In this document: piece after piece, positions 25,671-34,133 of the stretch
Position numbering within the stretch: position 1 is the first letter of the stretch
Layout of the letters: every line of letters starts with the position of its first letter
NCBI GenBank assembly: GCA_002347365.1
Contig: DDWT01000012.1
Location: forward strand, 1 to 60,535
DNA from: Actinobacteria bacterium UBA2279
GTDB taxonomy: Bacteria > Actinomycetota > Coriobacteriia > Anaerosomatales > Anaerosomataceae
Direction: 5' to 3'
DNA length: 60,535 nucleotides
Made by a program: the position numbers and the translations under genes
Notes under the pieces: generated by a model
The model's input: only the letters and a program-made list of their open reading frames with translations
Told to the model about the DNA's origin: nothing
The model's database searches: none

Positions 25671-26674
25671 GCGCGCTGGCATCCATCCTGCGCAAGATCC
25701 CGCGTCCCGTCATGTTGGTCGGCGCGGTGGTCGTGGTGGTGCTGGTCATCGCCGTCGCCGTCGCGCTTCAGCTGACCACGAGCGCGGCGTTTCTCGGCGG
25801 GTACGCCTCGCTTGAGCGTGAGTACATGACTCTGCAGTCGTCGGGACACAGCTCGCTCTCGTGCGATCAGTGCCACGTGGGTCCCGCGGGCGACGATGTC
25901 GGATATCGAGTGGCGCTTGTGGGTGACTTCTATCGGGGACTGTTCTCCAATCCCGACTCTCCCGCATACGTGAAGATCAACACTCCCACCAACGAGGCGT
26001 GTCTTTCTTGCCATGCCGACGACTGGAGCAACGAATCGTCCCGGACGGTAGAGCTGCCGCACCCCGCACACCTGCGCGTGGCCGAGGAGTCGCGCGAGTG
26101 TGTGGCGTGCCACAAGTGGACCGCGCATGAGGAGGATTACATCGAGCGGCACAAGACGATGCCGTTCAGCGGCGTGTGTGCCTCGTTCGAGTGTCATGCC
26201 GGGTGGAAGACGGTGGTGGAGTGCGGGTCGTGCCATCACGCGGTGAAAGACGAGGCCGCCGAGTGGACGGTCGAGCACAAAGACGTCGTCGCGGATGTCG
26301 GCCCCAATGCGTGTCTTGAGTCCTGTCACGATGCCGACCAATGCCGTCAGTGTCACACCACCGGCGTCCGTCCGGACTTCCCCGAGCAGGGTACCAACGC
26401 CGGGCTGAAGGTGATCGAAGCGGCGCATGTGAAGCCCGACTGGATGGAGCAGCACGGGACATTCGCGCTCAGGGACGAAGCGGCGTGCTTTGAATGTCAT
26501 GTCTCGGTGGGCGAGTGCGAGAGCTGCCATGCTCAGCGTCCGGAGTTCCACGGTCCCAAGGAGACGTGGCTGAACCGGCATGCGGATCTTGCCGATGACG
26601 AGCGCCGCTGCCTTACGTGTCACGAGAAGAACTGGTGCGAGGAGTGCCACGACAAGTTCAAGGAGATGCGATAG
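25667..26674 (+). CDS. Membrane-anchored multihaem cytochrome (9 CxxCH plus CX3CH and CX4CH)
   Basis: 335 residues. One N-terminal helix (VMLVGAVVVVVLVIAVAVAL) anchors a periplasmic domain with nine CxxCH motifs (CDQCH to CEECH) and two unusual ones, CASFECH (CX4CH) and CLESCH (CX3CH). If all bind haem it carries eleven. The first part (LEREYMTLQSSGHSSLSCDQCH) follows the NapC/NrfH layout. GTG at 25667 overlaps the NrfD stop by 4 nt. It is likely the main electron acceptor or donor of the NrfD module. Confidence 0.9.
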   Translation: MSALASILRKIPRPVMLVGAVVVVVLVIAVAVALQLTTSAAFLGGYASLEREYMTLQSSGHSSLSCDQCHVGPAGDDVGYRVALVGDFYRGLFSNPDSPAYVKINTPTNEACLSCHADDWSNESSRTVELPHPAHLRVAEESRECVACHKWTAHEEDYIERHKTMPFSGVCASFECHAGWKTVVECGSCHHAVKDEAAEWTVEHKDVVADVGPNACLESCHDADQCRQCHTTGVRPDFPEQGTNAGLKVIEAAHVKPDWMEQHGTFALRDEAACFECHVSVGECESCHAQRPEFHGPKETWLNRHADLADDERRCLTCHEKNWCEECHDKFKEMR

Positions 26675-27546
26675 TGTCCGACTCTGATGGCGCCCCGGAG
26701 ACACGCGACCAGGCTGAGACTGCCGAGACGAGCGAAGGCTCCGAAACGCCGTCGACTCGCGCGCCACGCCGTCGCTTCCCCCGGCGATTCCCCGTCAAGA
26801 GCGTCGTGGCATTGGCGATCATCGTGTTGCTGGGGTTGCCGGTAGTGTCGCTGCTTCAACCCGGTTACTACTCGCGGTATCCGGAGCTGACCGAGCGCAT
26901 GGAAAACTGGCGTACGTCGACACACGCGCGAATGAGCTGCGCTGACTGCCACGTGGAACCCGGCATCGACGGGTACCTCTCCTTTGCCGCCAAAGCGGTT
27001 CCAGCCTTCTACTCGCAGGTGGTCGGGGGGCCGGATGCATCCAACCTTCTGCATGTGCCCACGATTGCCGCCTGCCAGAAATGTCACACGAGCTACCGCG
27101 AGGTGTCATCCGGCGGCGACCTGCTCATCCCGCACCAGGCACATGTCGAAGTGCTGGAGATGGAGTGTGCGTTCTGCCATCAGGATCTCGTGCACACGGC
27201 GAATCCCCAGGGTCGGAACACCCCGAAGATGACCTTCTGTCTTGAGGAGTGTCACGACGGTACGGCCGCCTCGGCCGAGTGCGTCGACTGCCACACTCGC
27301 AAGGAGGTCCCAGACAATCACCTTCGTGACGATTGGCTCTTGATCCACGCCGAGATGATCGCTACGGAGGACTGTGGCGAGTGTCACGCATGGTCTCCGG
27401 ACTACTGTGCGGAATGCCATGCCGAGCGGCCACCGTCTCACACGGGGAACTGGAAGAAGCTCCATCAAGTCCCTGCTCTCGAGCGAGGCTCCGAGGGCTG
27501 CAAGGCCTGTCATGATGACGCGTTCTGCCAGGAATGCCACGACTGA
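26674..27546 (+). CDS. Membrane-anchored multihaem cytochrome (8 CxxCH plus CX3CH)
   Basis: 290 residues. A hydrophilic 40-residue head rich in E, T and R precedes one helix (VVALAIIVLLGLPVVSLL) and a NapC-like start (ENWRTSTHARMSCADCH). Eight CxxCH motifs and one CX3CH (CLEECH) follow. It is a paralogue of the next gene: both have GGDLLIPHQAHVEVLE-type sequence at the same place, and the CX3CH here aligns with a normal CLGCH there. GTG at 26674 overlaps the previous stop by one base, with AAGGAGA upstream. Confidence 0.9.
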   Translation: MSDSDGAPETRDQAETAETSEGSETPSTRAPRRRFPRRFPVKSVVALAIIVLLGLPVVSLLQPGYYSRYPELTERMENWRTSTHARMSCADCHVEPGIDGYLSFAAKAVPAFYSQVVGGPDASNLLHVPTIAACQKCHTSYREVSSGGDLLIPHQAHVEVLEMECAFCHQDLVHTANPQGRNTPKMTFCLEECHDGTAASAECVDCHTRKEVPDNHLRDDWLLIHAEMIATEDCGECHAWSPDYCAECHAERPPSHTGNWKKLHQVPALERGSEGCKACHDDAFCQECHD

Positions 27547-27585
27547 CGGGCCCGTCGGGTCACGATCAGCGCAGGAGGAGACAGC

Positions 27586-28473
27586 GTGTCCAACAAGCGC
27601 ACAGCAGCAGGGGAGCGGGGCAAGCGGCACGTGCCAGGTAGTGGCCGTCCGGCTCTTTCGCCTACAGGCAGACGCCGGCTCCTCATCGGCTCGATCGCGC
27701 TGCTTGCCGTGGTAGTCCTCGTGGTCATCCCGGGCTACGCGGCTATGCGCCCTGCGTTCATGCAGCGCTATCCCAACATGGAGGCCGAGTACGAGACGTG
27801 GCAGACATCCGTGCACGCCAAGGTGAGCTGCCAGTCGTGTCACGTGCCGCCCACAGTGGGAGCGCAGGTGGCCTTCGCGGGGAGGATGCTCAGCGAGTTC
27901 TACATCTCTGCGGTATTCCGCGATAGGGAGATCGACGCGCTGACCACACCCACCAGTTCTGCCTGTTCGAGGTGCCATGTCGATCTCCGGTCGGTCTCAC
28001 CCTCCGGTGATCTGCTCATTCCGCACCAGGCCCATGTTGAGGTTCTGGAGCTCGACTGCGTTGAGTGCCACGACTACCTCGTGCATGCCGAGAATCCCGA
28101 GGGTACGCATACGCCGCGCATGGCTACCTGTCTGGGCTGTCATGACGGTGAACAGGCGAAGAACGCCTGCACCACGTGTCATACGCAGAAGGCGGCGCCG
28201 CAGAGTCATGAAAGCGCCGATTGGGTGTTTGTGCATGCCGACAAGACGGCTGCCGAGGATTGCGCATCCTGTCACGGCTGGGTTGAGGATTGGTGTGTGG
28301 AATGCCATTCGCGCCGCCCCGAATCTCACGCTGAGATGTGGCGCAGCACGCACAGACAACGCGTCGCAGAGCACCGGAACTGCGAAGCATGTCACCAGGG
28401 TGCCTTCTGTGCTGAGTGCCACGGCGAAGTGCCTTCCCTCAACTTCGATCCGAGTCTCAAGCTCGTGGAGTAG
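27586..28473 (+). CDS. Membrane-anchored nonahaem cytochrome (9 CxxCH)
   Basis: 295 residues: basic head, helix (LLIGSIALLAVVVLVVIPGYAAM), NapC/NrfH-like entry (YETWQTSVHAKVSCQSCH) and nine CxxCH motifs ending CAECH. It is a paralogue of the preceding cytochrome over its whole length, including the spacing of the haems. GTG at 27586 has AGGAGGAGA upstream. Its stop is 18 nt before the response regulator gene. Confidence 0.92.
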   Translation: MSNKRTAAGERGKRHVPGSGRPALSPTGRRRLLIGSIALLAVVVLVVIPGYAAMRPAFMQRYPNMEAEYETWQTSVHAKVSCQSCHVPPTVGAQVAFAGRMLSEFYISAVFRDREIDALTTPTSSACSRCHVDLRSVSPSGDLLIPHQAHVEVLELDCVECHDYLVHAENPEGTHTPRMATCLGCHDGEQAKNACTTCHTQKAAPQSHESADWVFVHADKTAAEDCASCHGWVEDWCVECHSRRPESHAEMWRSTHRQRVAEHRNCEACHQGAFCAECHGEVPSLNFDPSLKLVE

Positions 28474-28491
28474 GCGGCATGGGGGTGACGC

Positions 28492-29178
28492 GTGACCGTG
28501 CAGCGCATACTGGTCGTCGATGACGAGAAGTCGATTCTCAAGATCGTCAGCTACGCGCTGTCCGAGGAGGGCTTCGAGGTCCACACCGCCTCTGACGTGC
28601 CGACAGCACTGGAGACGTTTGCCGCAGTCTCCCCGGCATTGGTGATCCTTGATGTGGTGCTCAAGGGCGCATCCGGACTCGACCTGGCCCGGGAGCTTCG
28701 CTCGGGATCCGACGTCCCCATCATCATCCTCTCCGCTCGCAGCAGCGAGGTCGACCGCATCCTGGGTCTGGAGTTTGGCGCAGACGACTACGTGACCAAG
28801 CCCTTCTCGCCGCGCGAACTCGTGAGTCGCGTGAAGGCGATCTTGCGGCGCATGGAATCCTGTGCTGACGAGAAGGAATCCATCCAAATCGGGGATCTCG
28901 CAATCGATACTCTTTCCCGCCAGGTCCATGTGTCCGGGACCGAGGTGCACCTGACCCGGACTGAGTACGACATCTTGCTGTACCTTGCCCGCCATCCGGG
29001 CGAGGCGTTCGTCCGCGATGCCATTGTTGCAGCGGTCGGTGAGTCTGCGCACACTGGTGACGAGAGGGCGATCGACGTCCATATCCACAATCTGCGCGAG
29101 AAGCTCGAGCCGGATCCCAGAAACCCCGCATACATCCTCACAGTCCGGGGATTCGGCTACAGACTCAGAGAGGCCTGA
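28492..29178 (+). CDS. OmpR/PhoB-family response regulator inside the cytochrome operon
   Basis: 228 residues. Receiver domain (RILVVDDEKSIL; phospho-Asp in LVILDVVLKGASG; Lys in VTKPFSP) and a C-terminal winged helix (DERAIDVHIHNLREKLEPD, TVRGFGYRLRE). No kinase is encoded with it; the kinase at 30955-32721 has its own regulator, of which this protein is a close paralogue. From VDRILGLEFGAD to the end of the receiver the two are identical. It overlaps the next cytochrome start (TGATG). It probably controls this operon. Confidence 0.93.
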   Translation: MTVQRILVVDDEKSILKIVSYALSEEGFEVHTASDVPTALETFAAVSPALVILDVVLKGASGLDLARELRSGSDVPIIILSARSSEVDRILGLEFGADDYVTKPFSPRELVSRVKAILRRMESCADEKESIQIGDLAIDTLSRQVHVSGTEVHLTRTEYDILLYLARHPGEAFVRDAIVAAVGESAHTGDERAIDVHIHNLREKLEPDPRNPAYILTVRGFGYRLREA

Positions 29179-30158
29179 TGATGGGCCGCTCGCCACGAAT
29201 CCAGCTATGGAAGATCGTGCTCTACGCATTCCTCATCGTCGCAGCCGCGGTTGCGGTGGTAGTGGCCGTGGGCCTGCTGGCCAGTAGCGCCGAACCGGGC
29301 CCGATGAGGTCACTGAGTGCGCGCGTCTGGATGCTGCGCTACGAGGCCTTCCCGGTCACCGACCCCGGTGAGATCGCGACCCTCCATAAGTCGGCGGATC
29401 GGGCAGCGACCGCTCGCTGCGTGGCATGTCATGGTGACAAGAATGACTCGAGTCTGCCGGTTCACCAGATACACCTGCGTAGCCCCATTCTGGCGAGGAT
29501 CGTGTGTTCTGACTGCCACCCGCAGGTTGAGCCGGGTTTGCGCACGGAGAGCCGGACGACGCACTGGGTCGACGTGGCGTTCTGCAAGAACTGCCACTCC
29601 GCTTTTCCGGGTACCCAGCCGGAGTCGCATATGGCCGACCAAGACCTGCACGCCGACTGTCTGTCGTGTCACGTCGGCGATCTGGCAGTGCGCCACGAGC
29701 AACCCTATCTGCCGAAGGATGTCCCCATCTCCGAATGTGGTGGTTGCCACGGCGCACGGGCGCTGCCGTGGTCACGTGGACACGAGGCCGATGACTGGGT
29801 GAGCACCCACGGCCGCGAGGCTCTGGACAGCGGCAGTGACGCCTGCTTCGCCTGCCATGACTTCGGGCTGAAGTTCTGCGATGAGTGCCACGAGCAGAGT
29901 CCGCCTTCACATCGGCCGGCGGAGAAGTGGCGTGCGACTCACTCCGACGCGGCGCGCGCCGACACTCGCTCGTGCAGCACCTGCCACGACGCGGGGGACT
30001 GCAAGCAGTGCCATCTCAACCACGAGGACGAATGGCTTTCCGCGCACCCCGCGTTCATCCGCGAAAACGGCGACGCGAGCTGCGATGAGTGCCACAGCCG
30101 CTCGGCGTGCACGCAATGTCATGTGGAATCGGCCATTTCGCCTCTCACACAACCCTAA
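29178..30158 (+). CDS. Membrane-anchored undecahaem cytochrome (11 CxxCH)
   Basis: 326 residues. N-terminal helix (IVLYAFLIVAAAVAVVVAVGLLA), then a stretch of about 60 residues without cysteine, then eleven CxxCH motifs from CVACH to CTQCH. The layout differs from the NapC-like neighbours: the first haem is far from the membrane. ATG at 29178 is coupled to the regulator stop. The end of the gene carries the AACCCTAA octamer at 30151-30158. Confidence 0.9.
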   Translation: MMGRSPRIQLWKIVLYAFLIVAAAVAVVVAVGLLASSAEPGPMRSLSARVWMLRYEAFPVTDPGEIATLHKSADRAATARCVACHGDKNDSSLPVHQIHLRSPILARIVCSDCHPQVEPGLRTESRTTHWVDVAFCKNCHSAFPGTQPESHMADQDLHADCLSCHVGDLAVRHEQPYLPKDVPISECGGCHGARALPWSRGHEADDWVSTHGREALDSGSDACFACHDFGLKFCDECHEQSPPSHRPAEKWRATHSDAARADTRSCSTCHDAGDCKQCHLNHEDEWLSAHPAFIRENGDASCDECHSRSACTQCHVESAISPLTQP

Positions 30159-30261
30159 CAAAGGCAAAACCCTCTGCGAACCTGCCGGGACATCCTCGCG
30201 GTGATAATCAACTCAGAGTTAGTTTCGCTGAGAAGCGACGAATGCATGGAGGGCGAGTCCT

Positions 30262-30870
30262 ATGTTGCTAGAAACCATTTCGAGTGCTGTTGGTCCGCTG
30301 TTGGCCGCCGTGTTGATGGTCATCGGTCCGCTGCTCACGCTTGTACTGATGGTCGCCGTACCGGTGCTCTTCGGCATGATGGCGTACGACCTGTACAAGA
30401 ACCGGGAGCAGCGTGTCGTGAAGGTCGCTACCGAGGAGGAGTTGAGTGTCTGGTCCGAGTCCAAGCGCAACCGTATCCAGCTGGAGCGCGGAATCGCCCG
30501 CGCATTTGTGATACTGGGTGGCGTCTTTTGGGCGATCGCGGCATTTGCAGGACTGTACTCGTACCGTGAGACCGGCGCCGCATCCGCCTTCCTGGCTGCG
30601 GCTGCACCGCTCGGCGCCGCTGCGACGGTCCTTGTCATCGGCTGGTACTGGGAGCGCCTCGCCGCCATCATGCTGGCCGCCGCTTCCGTAGCCGTGATCT
30701 ACTGGGGCGTCGTCTCTGGGTTCGAGCCCGGCGTGTGGATGCTCATGACGATACTCCTCATCGGCCCGATGGTGACTGCGGCCGTGCTGTTCTGGATGGC
30801 TCGCTCTGAGCTCAAGGCGCTTGAGTTCCGGCTTGCCAATGCCGACCTGGCGTTTGCCACGGTCAAGTAA
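30262..30870 (+). CDS. Hypothetical polytopic membrane protein of the cytochrome locus
   Basis: 202 residues with five or six hydrophobic segments (LLAAVLMVIGPLLTLVLMVAVPVLFGMM, FVILGGVFWAIAAFAGLY, LAAIMLAAASVAVIYWGVV, WMLMTILLIGPMVTAAVLFWMA) and a charged loop after the first pair. ATG at 30262 has GGAGGGCGAG upstream. It has its own 103-bp leader, so it may be transcribed separately. No family recognised; being the last plus-strand gene before the terminator, it may belong to the respiratory complex. Confidence 0.7.
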   Translation: MLLETISSAVGPLLAAVLMVIGPLLTLVLMVAVPVLFGMMAYDLYKNREQRVVKVATEEELSVWSESKRNRIQLERGIARAFVILGGVFWAIAAFAGLYSYRETGAASAFLAAAAPLGAAATVLVIGWYWERLAAIMLAAASVAVIYWGVVSGFEPGVWMLMTILLIGPMVTAAVLFWMARSELKALEFRLANADLAFATVK

Positions 30871-30906
30871 GACCTGGTGTCTACCCCTGCTGGTACAGGG
30901 TACGCC

Positions 30907-30935
30907 GAGAGGACCGACTTCACGTCGGTCCTCTT
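30907..30935. terminator. Bidirectional terminator between convergent genes
   Basis: GAGGACCGAC pairs with GTCGGTCCTC around TTCAC, with flanking A/T pairs. It lies between the convergent membrane-protein gene (plus) and the histidine kinase gene (minus), where a shared terminator is expected. Confidence 0.7.
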
Positions 30936-30954
30936 CGCGTTACCCGGTGTTGTG

Positions 30955-32721
30955 CTAGCCAGCTGCAGGCAGGCTGAACCGGAAGGTCGTCCCGTGACCG
31001 GGTCGTGAGTCCACCTCCACGGTGCTGCCGTGCGCGTCGATGATCTCCTTCGCGATCGCCAGCCCCAGCCCGGCCCCGCGCGGGCCGGAACCGTCACCTC
31101 GGAAGAAGCGGTCGAACAACCGAGGAAGGGCTTCGGGATCTATGCCCGGGCCGTGATCCACTACCTCGAACACGACCGACTCGCCGTGCCTGCGGGCACG
31201 CAACGCGACCTCATCCACGGTGCCCGAGTGCTTGAGTGCGTTGTCCACGAATCCCACCAACACCTGCGTGATGCGGTCACGGTCGCAGTATGCCTCAAGC
31301 TCGTCGTCGGATACGTCGACCACCAATCCGACTCCAGAACCGTCTGCCAGCGGGAGCATGATAGTGGCGACGCCTGCGAGGAGCTCTCTGACGGAGACGG
31401 GTTCCCGTCGCAGGGTCAGGCTTCCGGCCTCAAGTTGAGCCAACGTCAGCAGATCGGCCACGAGCCTGCCGAGACGGTCGACTTCGAAGGACATAGTGCG
31501 AAGGAAGTCATCGCGGGTCTCGGCGTGCTCGACCGCTCCGCCCGTGAGCAACTCGAGCAGTCCTTTCAGCGCAGCGATCGGTGTGCGCATCTCATGGCTT
31601 GCGTTCGCGACGAACCTGCGCTGCGCTTCTGCGAGTCGTTGACGCTCGGTGACGTCGCTCATGATCAATACCGCACCCTCGTGGTGTTCGTCGGTCAGCG
31701 TGATCGGCGTACAGTGCAGCAGGACCGTCCACTCTCCGATAGTCGTCGTGCCCGAGACGTTCGCTCCGGCAAGTGCACGCTCAACCAGTTGGACGAGGGT
31801 CTGTTGGGTGGTCAGCTCAGACATGTGTCGACCTATCGAGTCCTCGGGGTCGATCGTACGGCCGAGGAAGACCGCAGCCTGCGGGTTGATGACGCGAACG
31901 GCGCCTTGCGCGTCAAACGCGATAACACCTTCGCCCATCGACTCCACCACGACGGCTATCTCCCGCTCCCGCTCTCGCAGCGTCGAGAACGTCTCCCCCA
32001 GAGTCGCGGTCATCCGGTTGTAGGATTGGGCGAGCTCGTAGATCTCATCAGGTACCAGACCGGTTGGAAGCCGCTGCTCGAAGTCTCCATCCGCAATCGC
32101 CGCCGCGGCTTCTGTCATCTGGCGCACTCTGCGGCCGATGAACTCCGCGAAGCCCAGGCCCAATGCTCCCGAGACCACCAGGGCGATCCAGAAGGTCGTC
32201 GACAATCGACCTCGAACAGCCTCCAGCACAGCCAGAGAGTCTTCGACTGAGCTCGAAACAACGACCACGGCTGCCCGCCGACCATCGGCATCGTACACGG
32301 CCTTCCCGGCTACGACATAGCCGTTCGGCTCGAGTGCCATGCTTGCATACGGCGGGGAATCAGCCAGGCCCTGAACGCGCGCTTCCTCGAGTACCTCCGC
32401 AGGAGGACCGATTCCCGAAGCCGTGTCGATGATCGTGCCATCGATGTCGTAGACCCAGATGTCGTTGCCGTAGATCAGCCGGAACTCCCGCACTCGTTCG
32501 CGGATCCGTGCGCGGCTCTCGACGGTGAGCGGGAACTCGCGGCCAAGCTGTGCGGCGAGGGCCGAGGCGTCGCTGACCTGGTCGGTCTCGCCCAACTGCT
32601 TCAGCGTGCGCTGGAGACCCTGGGAAAGAGATACGGACAGTACGAGGATCGCCACCACGATCACGATGATGAACAGCTCGGTCTGCCAGAGTCGGACAGA
32701 TCTGCGCCTGACGATCGCCAC
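30955..32721 (-). CDS. Membrane histidine kinase (HAMP-PAS-HisKA-HATPase)
   Basis: 588 residues. Two membrane helices (LFIIVIVVAILVLSVSLSQ and FWIALVVSGALGLGFAEFIG) enclose an extracellular domain of about 140 residues. Then HAMP (QMTEAAAAIADGDFEQRL), PAS (VAVVVESMGEGVIAFDAQGAV and following), H-box ANASHEMRTPIAALKGLL, N-box DNALKHSG, G1 DHGPGID and G2 GAGLGLAIAKE: a PhoR/WalK-like plan. ATG at 32721 lies 4 nt after the regulator gene in the same transcript. It may also phosphorylate the paralogous regulator at 28492 (inference). Confidence 0.93.
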   Translation of the reverse strand: MAIVRRRSVRLWQTELFIIVIVVAILVLSVSLSQGLQRTLKQLGETDQVSDASALAAQLGREFPLTVESRARIRERVREFRLIYGNDIWVYDIDGTIIDTASGIGPPAEVLEEARVQGLADSPPYASMALEPNGYVVAGKAVYDADGRRAAVVVVSSSVEDSLAVLEAVRGRLSTTFWIALVVSGALGLGFAEFIGRRVRQMTEAAAAIADGDFEQRLPTGLVPDEIYELAQSYNRMTATLGETFSTLREREREIAVVVESMGEGVIAFDAQGAVRVINPQAAVFLGRTIDPEDSIGRHMSELTTQQTLVQLVERALAGANVSGTTTIGEWTVLLHCTPITLTDEHHEGAVLIMSDVTERQRLAEAQRRFVANASHEMRTPIAALKGLLELLTGGAVEHAETRDDFLRTMSFEVDRLGRLVADLLTLAQLEAGSLTLRREPVSVRELLAGVATIMLPLADGSGVGLVVDVSDDELEAYCDRDRITQVLVGFVDNALKHSGTVDEVALRARRHGESVVFEVVDHGPGIDPEALPRLFDRFFRGDGSGPRGAGLGLAIAKEIIDAHGSTVEVDSRPGHGTTFRFSLPAAG

Positions 32722-32725
32722 AGCC

Positions 32726-33409
32726 CTACTCCTGTCTCAGGCGGTATCCGAAGCCTCGGACTGTCAGGAGATAGTCGGGACGGCGTGCGTCGGCCTCGAG
32801 TTTCTCGCGCATGTTATGGATGTGCACATCGATAGCGCGTTCATCGCCCACAGGGGACTCATCCCATAGAGACGAAAGTATCTCGGCTCTCGAAAACGCC
32901 CGGCCGGGGTGCTGGCCGAGCAGTTGCAGGATGCCGTATTCAGACGTCGTGAGGTGTACCTCTTTGCCACGCATGAACACCTGCCGGGACTCGGAGTCGA
33001 TGACGAGGTCACCAAGGGTGATACGTGGACGCGCGTCAGAACTCTGACCCACACGTCGGAGTATCGCCTTGACGCGACTCACGAGTTCGCGAGGGGAGAA
33101 CGGCTTGGTAACGTAGTCGTCGGCGCCGAACTCAAGGCCGAGGATGCGGTCCACCTCGTCGCCACGGGCCGACAGCATGATGATCGGGACGTTGGACGTC
33201 TCGCGGATCTCCCGGGCGAGGTCGAGTCCGCTCTTGCCGGGCAGCATGACGTCAAGGATCAGCAGGTCGGGCTTCACCTCGTCGATGAGGGCAGCACCAC
33301 TGGCTGCATCCCCGGCGGCATGGACCTCGAAGCCTTCTTGCTCCAGGGCGTAGGTGACGACTTTGAGTAGTGAGTCCTCATCATCGACGGCGACGATACG
33401 AACCGGCAT
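32726..33409 (-). CDS. OmpR/PhoB-family response regulator
   Basis: 227 residues: receiver (RIVAVDDEDSLLKVV; phospho-Asp in LLILDVMLPGKSG) and winged helix (DERAIDVHIHNMREKLEAD, TVRGFGYRLRQE). ATG at 33409 has GGAG upstream and matches the receiver boundary; in-frame starts farther up lack support. It is cotranscribed with the kinase behind it and is a paralogue of the regulator at 28492-29178, identical across the last third of the receiver. Confidence 0.93.
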   Translation of the reverse strand: MPVRIVAVDDEDSLLKVVTYALEQEGFEVHAAGDAASGAALIDEVKPDLLILDVMLPGKSGLDLAREIRETSNVPIIMLSARGDEVDRILGLEFGADDYVTKPFSPRELVSRVKAILRRVGQSSDARPRITLGDLVIDSESRQVFMRGKEVHLTTSEYGILQLLGQHPGRAFSRAEILSSLWDESPVGDERAIDVHIHNMREKLEADARRPDYLLTVRGFGYRLRQE

Positions 33410-33563
33410 GTGAACTCCATACGTTGTGGTTGGTGCCTGCGACGTTGCCGGGGAGATCCGACCCGACCATGCGGGCGGGCTCACCTAGATTATGGGGTAT
33501 CGGGGCGCGCGTGAAACACAAGTTGCATTCTCTGAGGTGTCCATCGTCTGCGGCCAGGTCGAT

Positions 33564-34133
33564 CTACGCGGCTTCGGGCTCGATCTCGCCAGCAGCGATC
33601 GTCTTTGGTCGCTCGCGCATAAGGCGCCCCATGAGCGCGCCCATGCCGACCGCGGCCACGAGGGTCAGCGCCATCCGCAGAAGCGAGAACTTCCAGCCGA
33701 GGAAGGTCACCTCGAGCGGTACCATCGGGAGTTTGACTGCCCAGGCCGTCGTCGTGGTGGTGATGATCGCCCAACTGACGCCGTGGTCACGCATCGTCTT
33801 GAGCAGGGGGAAGATCACGAAGACCGGACCCACCAAGATCGTGCCGGCTGCAGCGGCAACCAACAACGCCGAGAGGCCCGCGCGGTCTCCGAGATGGCGC
33901 GCCATCGCCTGCTTGTCGACGAAAACCTGCACCAGGCCGAGGCCGGCGAACACCGCGACGATGATGGGCGCAACGCCGACGAACGTATTCAGGGCCACCA
34001 GTGCGGCCGCGTACGCGCGCTCAGGCGAGCCGATCGCAGCGATGGCGTACAGCACTCCCACAACGGCGACGAGGCGGTACGGCTTCAAGCTCTCGGTGAG
34101 CGAACGCTTCTCAGGGGTGGTGGGGGCGGCCAT
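33564..34133 (-). CDS. Small permease, C-terminal partner (COG0701/DUF318-like)
   Basis: 189 residues with about five membrane segments, including AAAAGTILVGPVFVIFPLLKTM, and HGVSWAIITTTTTAWAVKLPMVPLE. The GxxxxGPxxxxFPLL pattern is shared with the preceding gene, so the two look like halves of a two-part permease. ATG at 34133 overlaps the stop of the partner (TGATG), which indicates fixed stoichiometry. The frame stays open far upstream over the partner gene, but that part is only antisense-like shadow. Substrate unknown. Confidence 0.72.
   Translation of the reverse strand: MAAPTTPEKRSLTESLKPYRLVAVVGVLYAIAAIGSPERAYAAALVALNTFVGVAPIIVAVFAGLGLVQVFVDKQAMARHLGDRAGLSALLVAAAAGTILVGPVFVIFPLLKTMRDHGVSWAIITTTTTAWAVKLPMVPLEVTFLGWKFSLLRMALTLVAAVGMGALMGRLMRERPKTIAAGEIEPEAA

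Noticed and set aside
21595..30158. A NrfA-type nitrite reductase or octahaem reductase in the cytochrome locus
   Set aside because: No CxxCK motif and no NrfA-like sequence were found; all haem motifs end in CH and the proteins look like electron carriers.
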